Position numbers and translations under genes: made by a program | Notes under the pieces: generated by a model | Told to the model about the DNA's origin: nothing | Databases searched by the model: none | What the model saw: the letters and a program-made list of their open reading frames with translations, nothing else | Assembly: GCA_006384855.1 (NCBI GenBank) | Contig: VCJN01001531.1 | Location: forward strand, 132,001 to 196,000 | From: Tetraselmis striata | Taxonomy: Eukaryota > Chlorophyta > Chlorodendrophyceae > Chlorodendrales > Chlorodendraceae | DNA length: 64,000 bases | Direction: 5' to 3' | Part shown: positions 50,298-61,689 of the stretch, piece after piece | How positions within the stretch are numbered: position 1 is the stretch's first letter | How the letters are laid out: every line of letters begins with the position of its first letter

Positions 50298-50528
50298 CTA
50301 CACAAAATCCGTTACCAGAGGGACGACCACCGTCTTCCCACCCTTAGTTGCCTTGCTTAAGAAGTCGGTGAAGCCGATGCATGCAGCGAGGGTTCTTTGC
50401 ATCCCCACTGCGAAGGTGCGGTTGCCGGCTGGTTTCTTGCTCATCGTGTAGCTGTTGATGTTGTCGCCGCTTGAGTGTCGGCGACTTGGTGTTTTGTTTT
50501 TCATCACTACCGCAGGAGAACTTTTCAC
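50298..50528 (-). other. Small reverse-strand frame
   Basis: 76 codons (an internal ATG at 50504 gives 68) with varied composition: GNRTFAVGMQRTLAACIGFT and SKATKGGKTVVVPLVTDFV. It converges on the two-exon gene, 78 bp from its stop. No domain; could be a small gene, the last exon of one, or chance. Confidence 0.3.
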
Positions 50529-50769
50529 TTTCCAACCGGCCCTTAACCCCGGGCGAAGTAGTGCGTATGTACTAAATCCGGGCGAGCCATCGCGCCTACT
50601 GGTAATGGTAGCGTGATCCTCCTGTCAAACGGCGGACCGTCCGACGACCGGACGATCCACCAACATGCCAACTGAGGCATGCGCCCACATTGGCGTGAAG
50701 AGCATGCCTTCCAGGAGGACACCACCACGCACAGCCAGCATGGACACAGACAGATCTGAGGAGCAATAG

Positions 50770-53185
50770 GACGCCGGGGTCGGCACCTTTATGGCCGCGC
50801 TACGAGGCGGCAGAGTGCAACAGCCAGCGATCCGCACGGTCGTAACTGCAAAACATTTCGCACGCACCCAACTCCCACCAGCAACCCGCCGCCACATACG
50901 CGTGCTACAACGCCCATCTCACCTACTTGTAACTGGCCTCCCCGCCGGCACGGACGATGCCACCCATGTGGCCCTAATGTTCGGCGATCTGGTGGCCCAA
51001 CACCAAGCCATGGACGAGGAGTTGCGCGGCCGGACTGTGACGAACCGGATCCGCACCCTCAGCCCCAAAATCGGGGTTCAAATACTACCAACTGGTCAGA
51101 GTGGTGACTCGCCGCCCCCCTAAGCCCGCCACCGCCGACCCCACTGGACTGAGTGGCACTAGGCTCCCCACCACCACCGGATCCGTCATCCTACGACTGG
51201 CCCGCAGAGACACAGCCGCGAGCGTTCTACAGACTTAATGGACAGGAGAGGGCACAGCGATCCTCGACTGCCAGGTCCGCCGCTGCTCCACCCGCCTGCT
51301 CGGAGCGCCGCACCTCGACGACATCGAGCGACCGGTACACCAGGTGTGGCTTCGCTCCCCCTCGTTCAGAGGCCGCACTGAGGCTGACATGTGGCTGCAC
51401 CTGGCGGAGGGCCTCCTCCCAGCGTACGACCAACCCCAGCCCAGCGAAGCGGCGCCAGACCAACCGGCGGCGATACCAGCAGACACCATGGCACTCGCAG
51501 GAGTGAGAGCATGGGCCGAATACGAGGCCGACACAGACGCAGACGACGCCGGCATCTGCCTCCCGACCCGCACACTAATGGCCCTCCTAGAGGTCCGCGA
51601 GGTATGGAAAGCCCGCCGCTCAGCCGACTCGGTGCGCGTCGAACTCCTCGATCCTGATGCGGCGCGCCTAATACTGGACGTGTGCCGCGACGCAGTGCTG
51701 GCGCTGCCTGTTTGGCGACCAGTCGCAGGGCCGAGCAGTGACCCAGGTCACAGTAGAACACAGCGAGGACCGCGAGGACCAGCCAACCACCCCGCTCCCA
51801 GGAGTACTGCCCCCGGCACTATCCCAACAGTTCTTCCGACGCACACCGGCGGCCAAAGCAATCTGCACCGGCCCCTTGGCCAACCTAGAGCTGCCGACGG
51901 TGGAGCAACTGGCGGAGGCCATAGCAGTTACCATCAGCCAGCGCATCAACACACCTCCAGAACTGCAACACGCGCAATGGCTGACGGACACCATGACAGC
52001 TGCCGGCGTCGATATGCACCAACACCATACCGAGCCGACACTGCTGCGCGTTGGAGACAACAACCTCTGCGCCATCTCCCTCGGCCAAGAAGACGAGGAG
52101 TTCGCGGACACCCTGCGCTTGGCAGTGGCCCGCACTTCCCATGTCGCACTACTGCGGGCGATACGCCTCCGCACTATCGTCATCTACCTCACGGAGTCCG
52201 AGTTCGACCCCTCGGAGCTGCTCATCCACCCTTTCAGCCAGACGGTCAGGCGGGAGGCGGGAGGACTAGGAGGCAACACCGGCCACAACCAGATCCGACG
52301 CGCTGCGATAGGCATGCGTGAGAAGGCCCGGAAGCCCACCCCAAAGTCCCTCGCCCTACGAGCCGCCGGACGCCCAGTCTGCACTCTCACCCTGCAGCTG
52401 ACCGCCCACCACCACATCATCATCGGTGGCACCCGCGGCACCGACAGAACAGACCATTGGCGCAAGACCGTGTCGACCGCATGCGGGAAGATCAAGGCCG
52501 CGCTAGCTCCGGCACCAGGTGCCATGTCGACACATCGCCAGCCCCACCCCCATCAGGCCCCAACCAACTGCCACCTCCACCGACCCTAGCAGCCCAGACC
52601 ACAACCCAAGCCCGCGACCTCCCCCCCCCCTGGGTTCGAGCGCATAACACCGAGGCGAGGAGCGGTTGCAGACGCAGTGGCAGCCATCGACCAGCTCGGA
52701 GCAGCAACGGAGCGCGCCCCCGGAACAGCTCCCTCAGCCCCTACGCATGCAGCTATAGCCCCAGCGGCAACTGTCATGCATGGAGCGCAGGCGGACGACG
52801 AGGAAGAACTCGAGCTCAACTACGAGGACAACAACGGCGCCATGGAGGTAAACACCGACCAACGTGCGGCAGTAGAGACACCATGTCTGGCTGACATATC
52901 CCTCGATTCCTCCCAACGCTCAACAGTGCACCGCACATTCCGGGAGGGCACACACCCAATGGCGCTGCAGAACGCTTGGCAGAACTTCACCACCTCACCA
53001 CCGCAGCCACAAAGCTGCTTGCACAGTCCTCTCCTGCCAGCCAGCCCGCAATAGCCGCCGAACTGGCCAACCTCGCAGCGGAGACACACCAGCTGCGCAA
53101 CCCACAGCGCCTCTCCATCCAGCTGGAGCGCCACCCCAGCCAGCCCACCCCAGCATGCAAGGGCAAGGCAGCCACAACAGCCTAA
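50770..53185 (+). pseudogene. Decayed ORF1-like protein with RRM-like domain
   Basis: Coding character follows one sense through several frames. 50791-51077: HIRVLQRPSHLLVTGLPAG, RNP2-like, and TVTNRIRTLSPKIG. After an extra G near 51077: FKYYQLVRVVTRRPPKPAT and SVILRLARRDTAASVLQT, RNP1-like, then TAA near 51235. Then 51240-51735 (HLAEGLLPAYDQ; ICLPTRTLMALLEVREVWK), 51738-52586 (EQLAEAIAVTISQRI; RPVCTLTLQLTAHHHIIIGG), TAG, 52590-52965 (acidic DDEEELELNYEDNN) and 52970-53185 (Ala-rich helical). The single RRM followed by long linker regions resembles ORF1 proteins of non-LTR elements. At least three frameshifts and two stops make it a pseudogene. ORF1 identity is inference. Confidence 0.45.
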
Positions 53186-53189
53186 GAAG

Positions 53190-54290
53190 AAGAAGAAGCC
53201 CAGGGGCCGCAGCCGCTCGGACGGCGCCACCCGCAACCGCAGCAGGAGCAAGCCACGCCTTTCGGGCACCCGCGGCTCAGACAACGAGTGGGAAACGGAC
53301 GATGAAGCAGCCCATACGTCTAGCAGCTCACAATACACCAGTAAGTTGTTGAGCAAGCCACCGCAGCAACAACCAAGCCAGCTGACTCAAGAACACCGCC
53401 CACCACTAACCATGTGCCCGGTGCAACTCATTCGGTAACACACACCCAGACACTCACCACACACACAAAACACACGCAGCTGATTCCCACAACCCCCACA
53501 GTGTTAGGGTTACCACCATAACCCTACCTGCATACCTAAACCCGCATTCATGTGTACACCCATACCCATACTGTCCACTCACTTATATACTAGCACGCCT
53601 ATATACATACTGCTCATCCGCCCATACATGTAGACTGCGCACATGCTACACGTGATCACGCCCACGTGATCATGCCCTCGTCAGCCATTACGCCCCGATG
53701 GCTCCCTAATGACTCCAAGCCTAGATTGCATACCCAAGCCTAATGCATGCGCATGCGACCGACTGCTGAGCCGATAGTTGTATAAAGCCATGTACACCCC
53801 GGTACACTGTAACAATTTCCTTCGCTGCAAACCTTTTCCTTGCCTATGCTAAAGTCCCTCGCCTAAAGCTTACACACAGGCACCACCTACCAATTACATG
53901 CCGGAGGGCATCGCAGCCCCCACCAATTATACTAGCCGGCTTAGCGGTGGATAAATACTGAGCACCACATAGCTATTCCGGTCAGACCCCTTCCCCCATC
54001 TCACCTTGGTAGCTGCAGGCGGAACGCCTCGGCTGCCTAAGTTTGCATGCTGAGCTCTGAATGGGATAGGCCTGACTTAGGTAGGGACAGCAGGGGGGCG
54101 CTTCTGTCCTAGCTTCAGCCCACTCGAAGGAGGAGGGGCTTGGGCACACTGGAGGAAGGCCGTTAGCTTGAGCTATAATTACACCTAGTGTTCCCTACCA
54201 TGGTCAGAGATAGCAGGTCCTAAGAACAACTCAGTCTGGGCGAGTGGATCGAGCAGATTAGCAGTTGTAATCAATTTCAATTTCAATTTC
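53190..54290. other. Stretch without recognisable gene
   Basis: 53400-53620 is rich in CACACA and TATATAC short motifs. 53645-53685 has the inverted repeat CACGTGATCACG/CCACGTGATCATG. 54265-54290 has three copies of TTTCAA. No supported gene. Confidence 0.6.
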
Positions 54291-56560
54291 AACTTACCGC
54301 AGGTCCGGAATCGACCGGGACGGCGCTCCGGTGCAAGACCTGTCTTCCGGCTCCAGCCCCCCTCCCTTGCTCGCTCAACAAGCTCATGTTCCCCGTGTGG
54401 CTAGATCTCCAACGCTTCAAGACGCTAGTACGAGGATGCAGGCTGGACGCCAGAAGAAGCAAGCGCAACGGGGGGGGCGCGGCGGCATTCAGGCCAGCCC
54501 CGTCAAACAAGCCCCTTAGCCGTAGGGCGCAGGTGGCAGCAACTGCCATGAATAACATACCCGCAGAAGTATAGTTAAAGGCAGAAAAGTGCAGTCAGCC
54601 CCCGAGCATAACACCACATGCCGGCGGCATAACACCACATGCCGGCGGGCATAACACTACATGCCGGCGTCAGGAAGAGGCCGGCGGCAGCTGTATCAGC
54701 CGGCCGCAGGGGAGGGCGGGCGCGGGGGCGGTACCTCTTGTTAATACCCAGAAGGAGTGTATGACTAATAAGGAAGCAGCCGTCACGCCCGGGGCTCTTG
54801 CAGCCCCTAAGTCCCCCGAGGAGTTTTGGGGGGGGGGGGGGGGGGGGGGGAGGGGGGCATCTTGGGGCACTAGGGCCCAAAACATGGTGTAAGCAAGGGC
54901 TCCACAATGCCCCAGTGCTACCATACAAGTCTGGGGGCCGGTGGGCCGTGCCGATGTTGACTAGGTAACTGCGGATCGCATCAATTTGGTGTCACGTTGG
55001 CCCCGCTCGAACTCATGACAAAGAGCAGTGCAGGCACGAGACGCCCAAGAAGCCCCAGTGCAGCCCCTATAGGCACCCTTGGTGTTTCAGCACCCCGGTA
55101 GGTCAGCAGTGCGGTCGCTATGGCGAACGAACCGAGGCGGTCGGCCCAGTAAGAGTTGACACCATTTTCGCCTTTCCCCCCGCGATCTTGCGCGCCTGAC
55201 CTACCGCCCCCGACTTTACACCGCCGACCTTTCGATAGCCAACTGCGACCACCTCGACCCTTTCTACGTGGCCTAGTGACCATGTCAAGGCTGATGTCCT
55301 GGCAGCGGCGAGGCTCTTGACCGTCGTAAAGGACGCCCTGGCCGTGGCAAAACTGCGAGTAGGCCAAGCGAGTGAGTTTTACCCGCGCCGATCTTGGCCG
55401 TGGCCAGCACAACCGCGGCCGAGCTCAGCCGCCCGTCACTGCCGCCCGCAGGCACACAGCCCATCGCCACCGCTACGCCGCAGCTCCCACTGGCGCCGGT
55501 TGCAACTTTGGGCACGGGAGAGGCGGCTCTGGCCGAGTAGGGTGGCGGATGCAAAAACTGGGCTTGGCCGATGCCGCATTGGCGCTATATATCTCTGTAC
55601 ATAGAGGGTTTTTTTATGATTTGGGGTCCAGCCGTCACGCACCACACCCTATCCTTGCAGCTCGCCGTGCAACCACACAACTCTAAAGCCCTGGCCGGGA
55701 ACCCCTTGACCCATTTCCCTAGGCCCCCTGGCACGGCGGGCCACAAGGGTCAACCAGCCCAAGAAGGGCATGTAGTGCGCGGGCGGTGATGGGTTAGAGC
55801 TGCCCAACGTGACGGTTGGTCATGTTTAGTAATAACAAGAGTTAGTAGACCCATTGTAATTACATTTCTTGGTTTTCCATATTACTTTATGTCGGCCGCA
55901 GGGGAGGGCGGGCGCGAGGGCGGTAGTAGACTCATCGCAATTACATTTCTTGGTTTCCCTAATACTTTATGCAATTGCCGACCTCTCCGCCATAAATCCG
56001 GAAGTGCCCGGTGCCCTGACGCCGAATTTGACAGCCAGGAATAGGCGCGCCTATGTCCGGCGCCTAACCATACCCCGAAGCTCGACGCTCATTGGCCGCT
56101 GATCCAACATGGCACCTCCGCTTTATAAAATAACCAAACCAACCGCGACTACCGTGCGATGCATTTTCGCAATCTTTGTTGTGTATCGACAAGTACCATA
56201 CTGCCCTGCCTGCTCGTCATCATGACACGGGTATCTTCCGCGCCTGCTCGTGATAGGCGCGCGCCTATAGCATATATGAAGGGCGGCGATGACCGTAAAG
56301 TACAGTGACTCGTGTATTAGTGTCGTACTTTTTGCACTCGCTAAGGATTACTCGCTACTCGTACTCGACTCGCTACTCGCTACTCGTGAGGTCCCGCTAC
56401 TCGCTATAGTACTTTGAGACAGGGCTCCGCTGCCGTACTCATCCTTCCCGCCAGTTTTAAAGTACTGCGACGCCTAAAGTTAGGCGGGGACTAGGCGCTA
56501 CATATGCATGCGACTACTCGCGCCTATTAGTCGTTAGGCGTGGTTAGGCGGACCCCGTTT
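54290..56560. other. Repeat-rich stretch without supported gene
   Basis: Features seen: three copies of CATAACACCACATGCCGGCG (54604-54668); 23-nt poly-G (54828-54850); a direct repeat GGCCGCAGGGGAGGGCGGGC at 54704 and 55893; a duplicated TTACATTTCTTGGTTT (55861 and 55941); and a CGCTACTCG-type array (56337-56410). Frames such as 54981-55412 (reverse) and 55317-55604 have no coding character that I can defend. Confidence 0.5.
54828..54850 (+). repeat. 23-nt poly-G run
   Basis: Unbroken G run followed by AGGGGGG; the longest G run on the plus strand of the window. Confidence 0.9.
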
Positions 56561-57400
56561 CGACGAGTGGCGGACCCTCCTCGCATATTCCTTCGCAGCT
56601 CCGCCCGCTTACCGGAGCGTGGCTGGACATCGTCACGACGCATGGGCACTTCACGTTCGCTTCCTGGCAGTCGCGAGATGGCGCCTTGGTTGCCCTTGTC
56701 GTCATCTACGACTCCCTTGTCATAGTCCCTAAGCTCACCCTCGCGAGGCTCTACCTCGGTTGGCAAGCAGTTTGGCTCGAGATTTACATGCCGGGTGGAA
56801 GCCCCCACCCCATGACGTCGGCTTCTGCCGCGGGGTCGTCACTCGACATAGAGACGCCAACACTTGCTGGGCGAGATGCGTGGTCGTTGCTAGATCTGTC
56901 GTCATTTTCTTCTTGTGGAGATTCTTCACCATGGTGCATGTTCCAAGCCGCGGCGGTGTGCATGACCTGCCCGCGGTTGTGGTCGACGACGACCATATCG
57001 CCACAATGGCCACGGTCTGGGCCCCCTTTTCGAGTGTGTGCAAATCTTTTGCAACTCCTCCTTCACCTTCTATCTTCGCCGGGACGTAGTTTCCCCGCAT
57101 CTCCTAGGCAAGCTCACGAGATTCCCCATTGACTTCTTCCCTTTGCCCACAAACCCTCCCTGCTTCCCCGTGGGCGACGCGACGCCGGCTGTGAGGCACT
57201 TCGGCTTCTCCAAGACAGCCGCCAACAAGATTGCATGGGCTCTCGACATTGTGCCGACCAAATAAGTCTTCTCTGAGAGTGTTGCAGACGTAGTTCGGAA
57301 GCTGTGCCCTCCCTGGCCCTCTCAACGAGCACGCGCACGACGACCGCAAGCGCACTCTCCGCGACTCCAATGGCAGCCAACAATCCTGGCCGGACGGGTC

Positions 57401-58489
57401 TTGGCTACATGCCGTGGAGTCCGTCATGTTCGTGTAGTGCTTGAGCAAGACCGTGAAACACACAGGCTACTCGATTTGCACCGTGCGGGAATGGCACAAC
57501 GACCTCGACATTTAGCGTGGCCCTCATGGCATTTCGAACCTAGCTTCACGAAGGCGACCAACTGCTGCCAACCTTGCCGAAGCGCCGGTCCACCCGTCAG
57601 CGTCATGGTTGACGACCGCTACTACCAAGTCACAGCGGCCCCGCGTCAGGCTCGCGGATCCTACAAGCCCGCATCTCCCCCCCCGCCATCGGCGACTGGC
57701 GGAGATGGCTCTCAAAACGGCGCTGCAACGGCCCACTTGGCGATTGCACAAGCCCCGCCCCCTCCCGCGAGCAGATTGGGTCCCATGGAGAGTGCCAAGG
57801 CGCCGAGTCAGGTGCCGAAGCGCAAAGACGGTCACAATCCCTCGTTGAGCACCGGTGGCAAGACCCCCTTGAGGAAGAGGGAGAGGCCGACTGCGGAAGA
57901 TGTCAAGGGCAAAGCCCATGTCCCCCAACCAAGCGAGCCGGCTCCGACACCGCCGGAGTCGGAGGAGGAGCAGGAGGAGCCCTTCCAGCAGCCCATGCCG
58001 AAACGCCAAGCTCGGTCAAGCCGCCAGGCGCGTTCGGGTCCCGCAGGTGGGACTCGCAGGGCCATATCTTTGCGTGGCGCTGCCGCATCTCTGCCTCCTC
58101 GACTCGCATCTCCGCCCAAGGATCCCGCATCTCCGGATTTCAAGCCCGCACCGCCGCATATAGCGACGGTTGGCCTTGCTAAGGACACGCCTTCAATCCT
58201 CCATCGACCCATGACCGGGATCACTCCAAGTGCTCCAAGGTTCGGCTTCCACGGTATGCTCCTCTCTCTCCCCTCCGTGGGCCGCCCGCAGCTAGGCCCC
58301 TCACTCATCCACTTGTCGCACCTCACCTTGTTGGGGAAACTCCGCCAATCACCGACCCTACCGTCGTCTCTCTCGTCGGCAACCAGGAATTTCTCCAAAC
58401 ATGTTCTTTGGCTCCCAAGACCTTTGCGACCGCGTCGCCGACTTGGGCGACAAGCTCGTTGCTGCACGTATTGCTGGTTCCATGGGTGA
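57401..58489 (+). pseudogene. Family X linker region, copy C
   Basis: A 362-codon frame from a TTG-type start. The first 70 codons are out of the conserved frame (the HAVESVMFV sense is in another frame), so the useful part begins near VMVDDRYYQVTAAPRQ (57605). It is a low-complexity Pro/Ala/Ser/Lys chain with the acidic block PPESEEEQEEPFQQPMPKR and SSRQARSGPAGGTRR. The same block is amplified as tandem repeats in copy A (4228-4985). Its last part, GMLLSLPSVGRPQLGPSL, is also conserved in copy B. It is probably a disordered linker. Confidence 0.5.
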
Positions 58490-58593
58490 AGAGAGTGCGT
58501 AGACCTTCATTGGAGGCGGCAGGTAGCAGTTGCAGCTCGACATGAGTGTTGCCCCCGCCCCTTCTTCCCTCCACCTTTTGTGTTTTGTTTATT

Positions 58594-58634
58594 GTAAGTT
58601 TACCTAAGAAAACTAACACCGTCCCGGCACGCAG
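58594..58634 (+). other. Candidate 41-bp intron in family X
   Basis: Donor GTAAGT, branch-like ACTAAC 19 bases before the acceptor, acceptor CGCAG. Removing it joins LHLLCFVY to CIVDMRLQGWVADD in one frame. Unusually short, but all three signals fit a spliceosomal intron. Confidence 0.45.
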
Positions 58635-59111
58635 GCATTGTTGACATGAGACTGCAAGGGTGGGTTGCGGACGATAGCACCGTCAACATCCATGCCTCCA
58701 AAGAGAACCGGCTCGTGTATAACGAGGTTAGGGGGAGTTGCAACGAGTACGTGCAGGAAGCTCACCTCCAGCTCCTCATCTCGTCCCCTAGCTACCTTGC
58801 CCGGCACAAGGCCCTCGTTATGGCGGACCCGACCTGCGGCTCGTATTTGGGCCGTGTCGACTGCGTAGCGGGGGGCTGCTTCTCATCATCTTCCTCACAT
58901 GCTGCGCGCCACTCACTGATGTCGTCCGGAAAAAGCCGGATGTCACAATTGTCGACGCATTGAAGTGGGCTGCACCTCGAATCGTGAGCCCCCCCTCCTC
59001 CACACTGCCGTAAAGTCCTGAGGCAAGTCCGACAGCAATCTCACCCTGGCGCATGTCTGTCCCTCCATCTCCGCCTGGTGGGAAGTATTTGCAGCGTCGC
59101 CTCCTGGCGTT

Positions 59112-59678
59112 GTGCCTTGGCTCGAGCATAATCGGCCGGATGACCTTGCGGAGCTCCGGAAGGTGCGGTATCTCTGCACTAGGCGTGTGGCGCAGAGCCA
59201 AGCTCTCGTCCTTGTTGGCGTCGCGGACGACCGCTACCGGAGGGACGTCTGCCAAGGAAACGATGACGCTGCGACATACTCACGTCCGGGCTTTGCTTTC
59301 GTCATGCCCGCAGAAGATGTCCGCGCCAGCCCGCCCAAGGGAGGTGCCAACCCCGCGTTCGCACCATGCTGCCCGAGATGCAAGGACAACCCGGGTGTCA
59401 CCCCTTGCTTCCGACTCTTCATCAGCCTGCACCCCAACACGGCCGCGATGATGCCGGCAGGGCCGGAATGGCGAATTCTGTCCTATCACGTCCCCGGCGT
59501 ATGTGCCTTTATGCCTGAAGTCGACGACGAGAACGAGGCCTACCGTCTCCAACACGACACAGCGAGAACAATGGCGGCGGCGAAAGAGATACGCCACTGG
59601 AACCCGGAGGCCCACATCGGGGACGACGAGTACATCGTGGCCAACGTCAAACCAGCGGTGGTTGAGGCCGCCATGTAG
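59112..59678 (+). pseudogene. Family X C-terminal region, copy C
   Basis: A 188-codon frame with clear coding character: PWLEHNRPDDLAELRKVRYL, YSRPGFAFVMPAEDV, a Cys pair cluster CCPRCKDNPGVTPC, WRILSYHVPGVCAFMP and AAAKEIRHWNPEAHIGDDEY, ending KPAVVEAAM. The RHWNPEAHI segment is the most conserved part across all copies (for example near 7885 and 7290 on the reverse strand). The Cys cluster might bind zinc but is not conserved in what I can read of copies A and B. Function unknown. Confidence 0.5.
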
Positions 59679-59721
59679 AAGACACCCCAGCAAGAGAGGG
59701 AGAGGGTGGAGAGAATAAAGC

Positions 59722-60258
59722 GTGAGGGGTGGGATTACCCGCATCTCCGCAGTAGGACAAGGTGAACGCCCGCAGCTCTCGCGTGGAACCCGTCGAACAC
59801 TCGCACATTTTGTAACGAGGAGATGGTGTTCCATACCCGACCCGCTTGCCTCGTGGCACCTCGTCTTACACCCTACTCATGCGCCAGACTTTTCCGGAGA
59901 TTGGTGTAACGTTTTCGACGCACAGCACATCTTGCGTGACTGCGGGGATGCCTGTCACGTGGTCGGAGCACACCTTGAAACGCGGACACAAGATGTACCG
60001 GAAGATGTTGGGCAGCAACCCACCCAGCATTTACACATCTTCGTGGGAGTACCACTGCTTGACGGCTTCCGTGAATACGGCTTAAGACCTGGCGACATGT
60101 TTGCTTATGGGATCCCACAAGCTCCCATTCCGACCTGCTGCGACTTCGCCGGCACGGCACACGCTTTCTTCGGCCGGCCCAGGAGGGTCTTCTTGAGCGA
60201 TGTAAACCCAGAATTATACAGATTAATCTCCGTCATAGCTCGCCAATACACCGGCTAA
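59722..60258 (+). other. Open frame downstream of family X copy C
   Basis: 178 codons starting in the conserved family X 3' region (RGGITRISAV is also at 41700 in copy B). From about 59870 it reads unique sequence with some coding character (PIPTCCDFAGTAHAFFG; LSDVNPELYRLISVIARQYTG). A second frame (59846-60085) is also plausible. No domain. Confidence 0.3.
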
Positions 60259-60259
60259 T

Positions 60260-60520
60260 ACCGATTGTAACACACCCTCCTCGCAGAGATGACGAGCCAC
60301 ATGTCGAATCGAGGAGTGCCCTTACAAAGTTACCCTCCTGGTCCCCTCCTTTGCCACGTTTATCAAGAGTAACACTATGTGCGACATGTAGAACGCGATG
60401 CCGATGCATGCATGCATGCATGCACGCACGCTCATGTCATCCGCCAGTCTCTCGAGCCGCATCTTATCCGCGGGGTCTCGCAGGGCACCCCACACAAATT
60501 TTCGGAGCAGATGCCGTACA
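60260..60520. other. Stretch with ATGC microsatellite
   Basis: A GCAT tetranucleotide run at about 60401-60425 (CATGCATGCATGCATGCA). No gene supported. Confidence 0.6.
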
Positions 60521-60522
60521 AC

Positions 60523-60996
60523 CTAAACAGCCCGCAGTCGCATCTGAGGCTGCCGTTGTGAAGAGTCGCCCGATTTAGGAAGAATAATTCTCGGTGAATC
60601 GCCTGAAGCGTCCATCGTGCTCTGTTTCCTAGAATTCCGGCCAAGATGATGCGGTACCTTCTTTCGCCGCTTGTCGAGTAACGGGGGAGTGCCCATCTTG
60701 AAGGGGTGGCCGACGAGGTACAGCGCCCCGTCGACCTCCAGGTGGCTGCCTAGGTGAGGCGGCCAGTACTTTACGCGACAGAGGGCGCGAAGAGGACACG
60801 CCGACTTTTCATTGTGGTACTTTCGTATAATATGCTGCCTGAAACGTCCCCGAAATGTGGAAACTTTTCGGGTCTTATGTGTACACGTGGGGGGGCGCGA
60901 AACGGGCCGTTTTGACGCGCAAATGCACCCTGTCCTGTACCCGACCCCCCACCCACCCAACGGTCCCGGAGGCGCCCCGGGGCCGTGTGTCGCCAT
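60523..60996 (-). other. Reverse-strand frame overlapping the dispersed repeat
   Basis: 157 codons. Its middle reads KYWPPHLGSHLEVDGALYLV and GHPFKMGTP, which looks like real protein sequence. The first half lies in the dispersed repeat shared with 3845-3990, where the coding sense continues as VLFAPSVA then PPHLG-like residues before diverging. Possibly the 5' end of an element gene; no family recognised. Confidence 0.35.
60745..60940 (-). repeat. Dispersed repeat, reverse-strand copy
   Basis: Reverse complement of the 3790-3990 repeat; includes GGCGTGTCCTCTTCGCGCCC and CGCGTAAAGTACT on the reverse strand. Confidence 0.7.
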
Positions 60997-61687
60997 GCCT
61001 CAACCGCCGCCCAGATCGCGTAGCTGCCCTCAACCCCCTCCCACGCGACGTCACCGTTATGCCCGGGCTGTGGCGGGTCGCTTGTATCCGGCGGGGCGCC
61101 GCGCGATGTCTGCGCCTTCAGCCGATGGTGCGGCAGCACGCGCCGTTGACCCCGGGTCGCCGCCGCCCCCCAGTACATCGTCCAGTATATCAGGCAGCCC
61201 CGGCGCATCGAGTGCGGCGGGAGCGTCGCCCGCAGCAACACCGTCCAGCGGTAGTGCACCCGATGCCACACAGCCAAGGCCGAGCCCGCCCGCGGCTGCC
61301 GCCCCGCCGGCTCCCACATACGCCCAGGCGGTGAGCCGGTCGTCGAGTCCCGAGTCCGCGACGGACGCGGCATGTACGACCGGCGCGCGCGCTGCCTCGC
61401 CTGTGTCGTCGCCTCGCCGCGGTACTTTCAGCAGTATTTCGGGGCCCGGCGCGTCGCAGCGCGATCACGACGGCGTTCCGACCGGCCAGGAAGTCTCCGA
61501 GCGGCCCCAGCCGCGGCCGCGCGGCGGCAACCGCGGCCTAGCGCTCACCAGCCTCGATGCTCTCGCCCGCCTGCATTCCTGGCTACACGACAGCGGGCCG
61601 GCGCGGCGGGGCGTAGCGCCGGCAGCGGCTTGGACAGTCGCCGACGCGCTTTCAGTCGCTGGCGTCGCCGCGGGCGCCGAGGATTGA
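60995..61687 (+). pseudogene. N-terminal region of non-LTR element, copy 2
   Basis: An ATG at 60995 opens a Pro/Ala/Ser-rich frame containing PPAPTYAQAVSRSSSPES, a type of disordered N-terminus common upstream of RT in such elements, then LALTSLDALARLHSWLHDSG and AAAWTVADALSVAGVAAGAE before TGA. The coding sense continues in the next frame (RIDAAARSLQP, from about 61670), so a frameshift separates it from the RT frame. The equivalent part of copy 1 is outside the window. Confidence 0.5.
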
Positions 61688-61689
61688 CG

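Larger units (their letters stand above)
56570..59760 (+). pseudogene. Family X, copy C (least rearranged)
   Basis: The only copy not interrupted by satellite. In order: 56580-57130 (IPSQLRPLTGAWLDIVTTHG; DGALVALVVIYDSLVIVPK), 57100-57270 (VRHFGFSKTAANKIAWALD), 57300-57500 (HAVESVMFV; VREWHND), 57401-58489 (Pro/Ser/Lys-rich linker), a probable 41-bp intron, 58646-58970 (central region) and 59112-59678 (C-terminal region). Frames shift between pieces; some shifts may be introns, others damage. The protein would exceed 800 residues. No catalytic or binding motif is recognised, so neither function nor host/element status is known. Confidence 0.55.
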
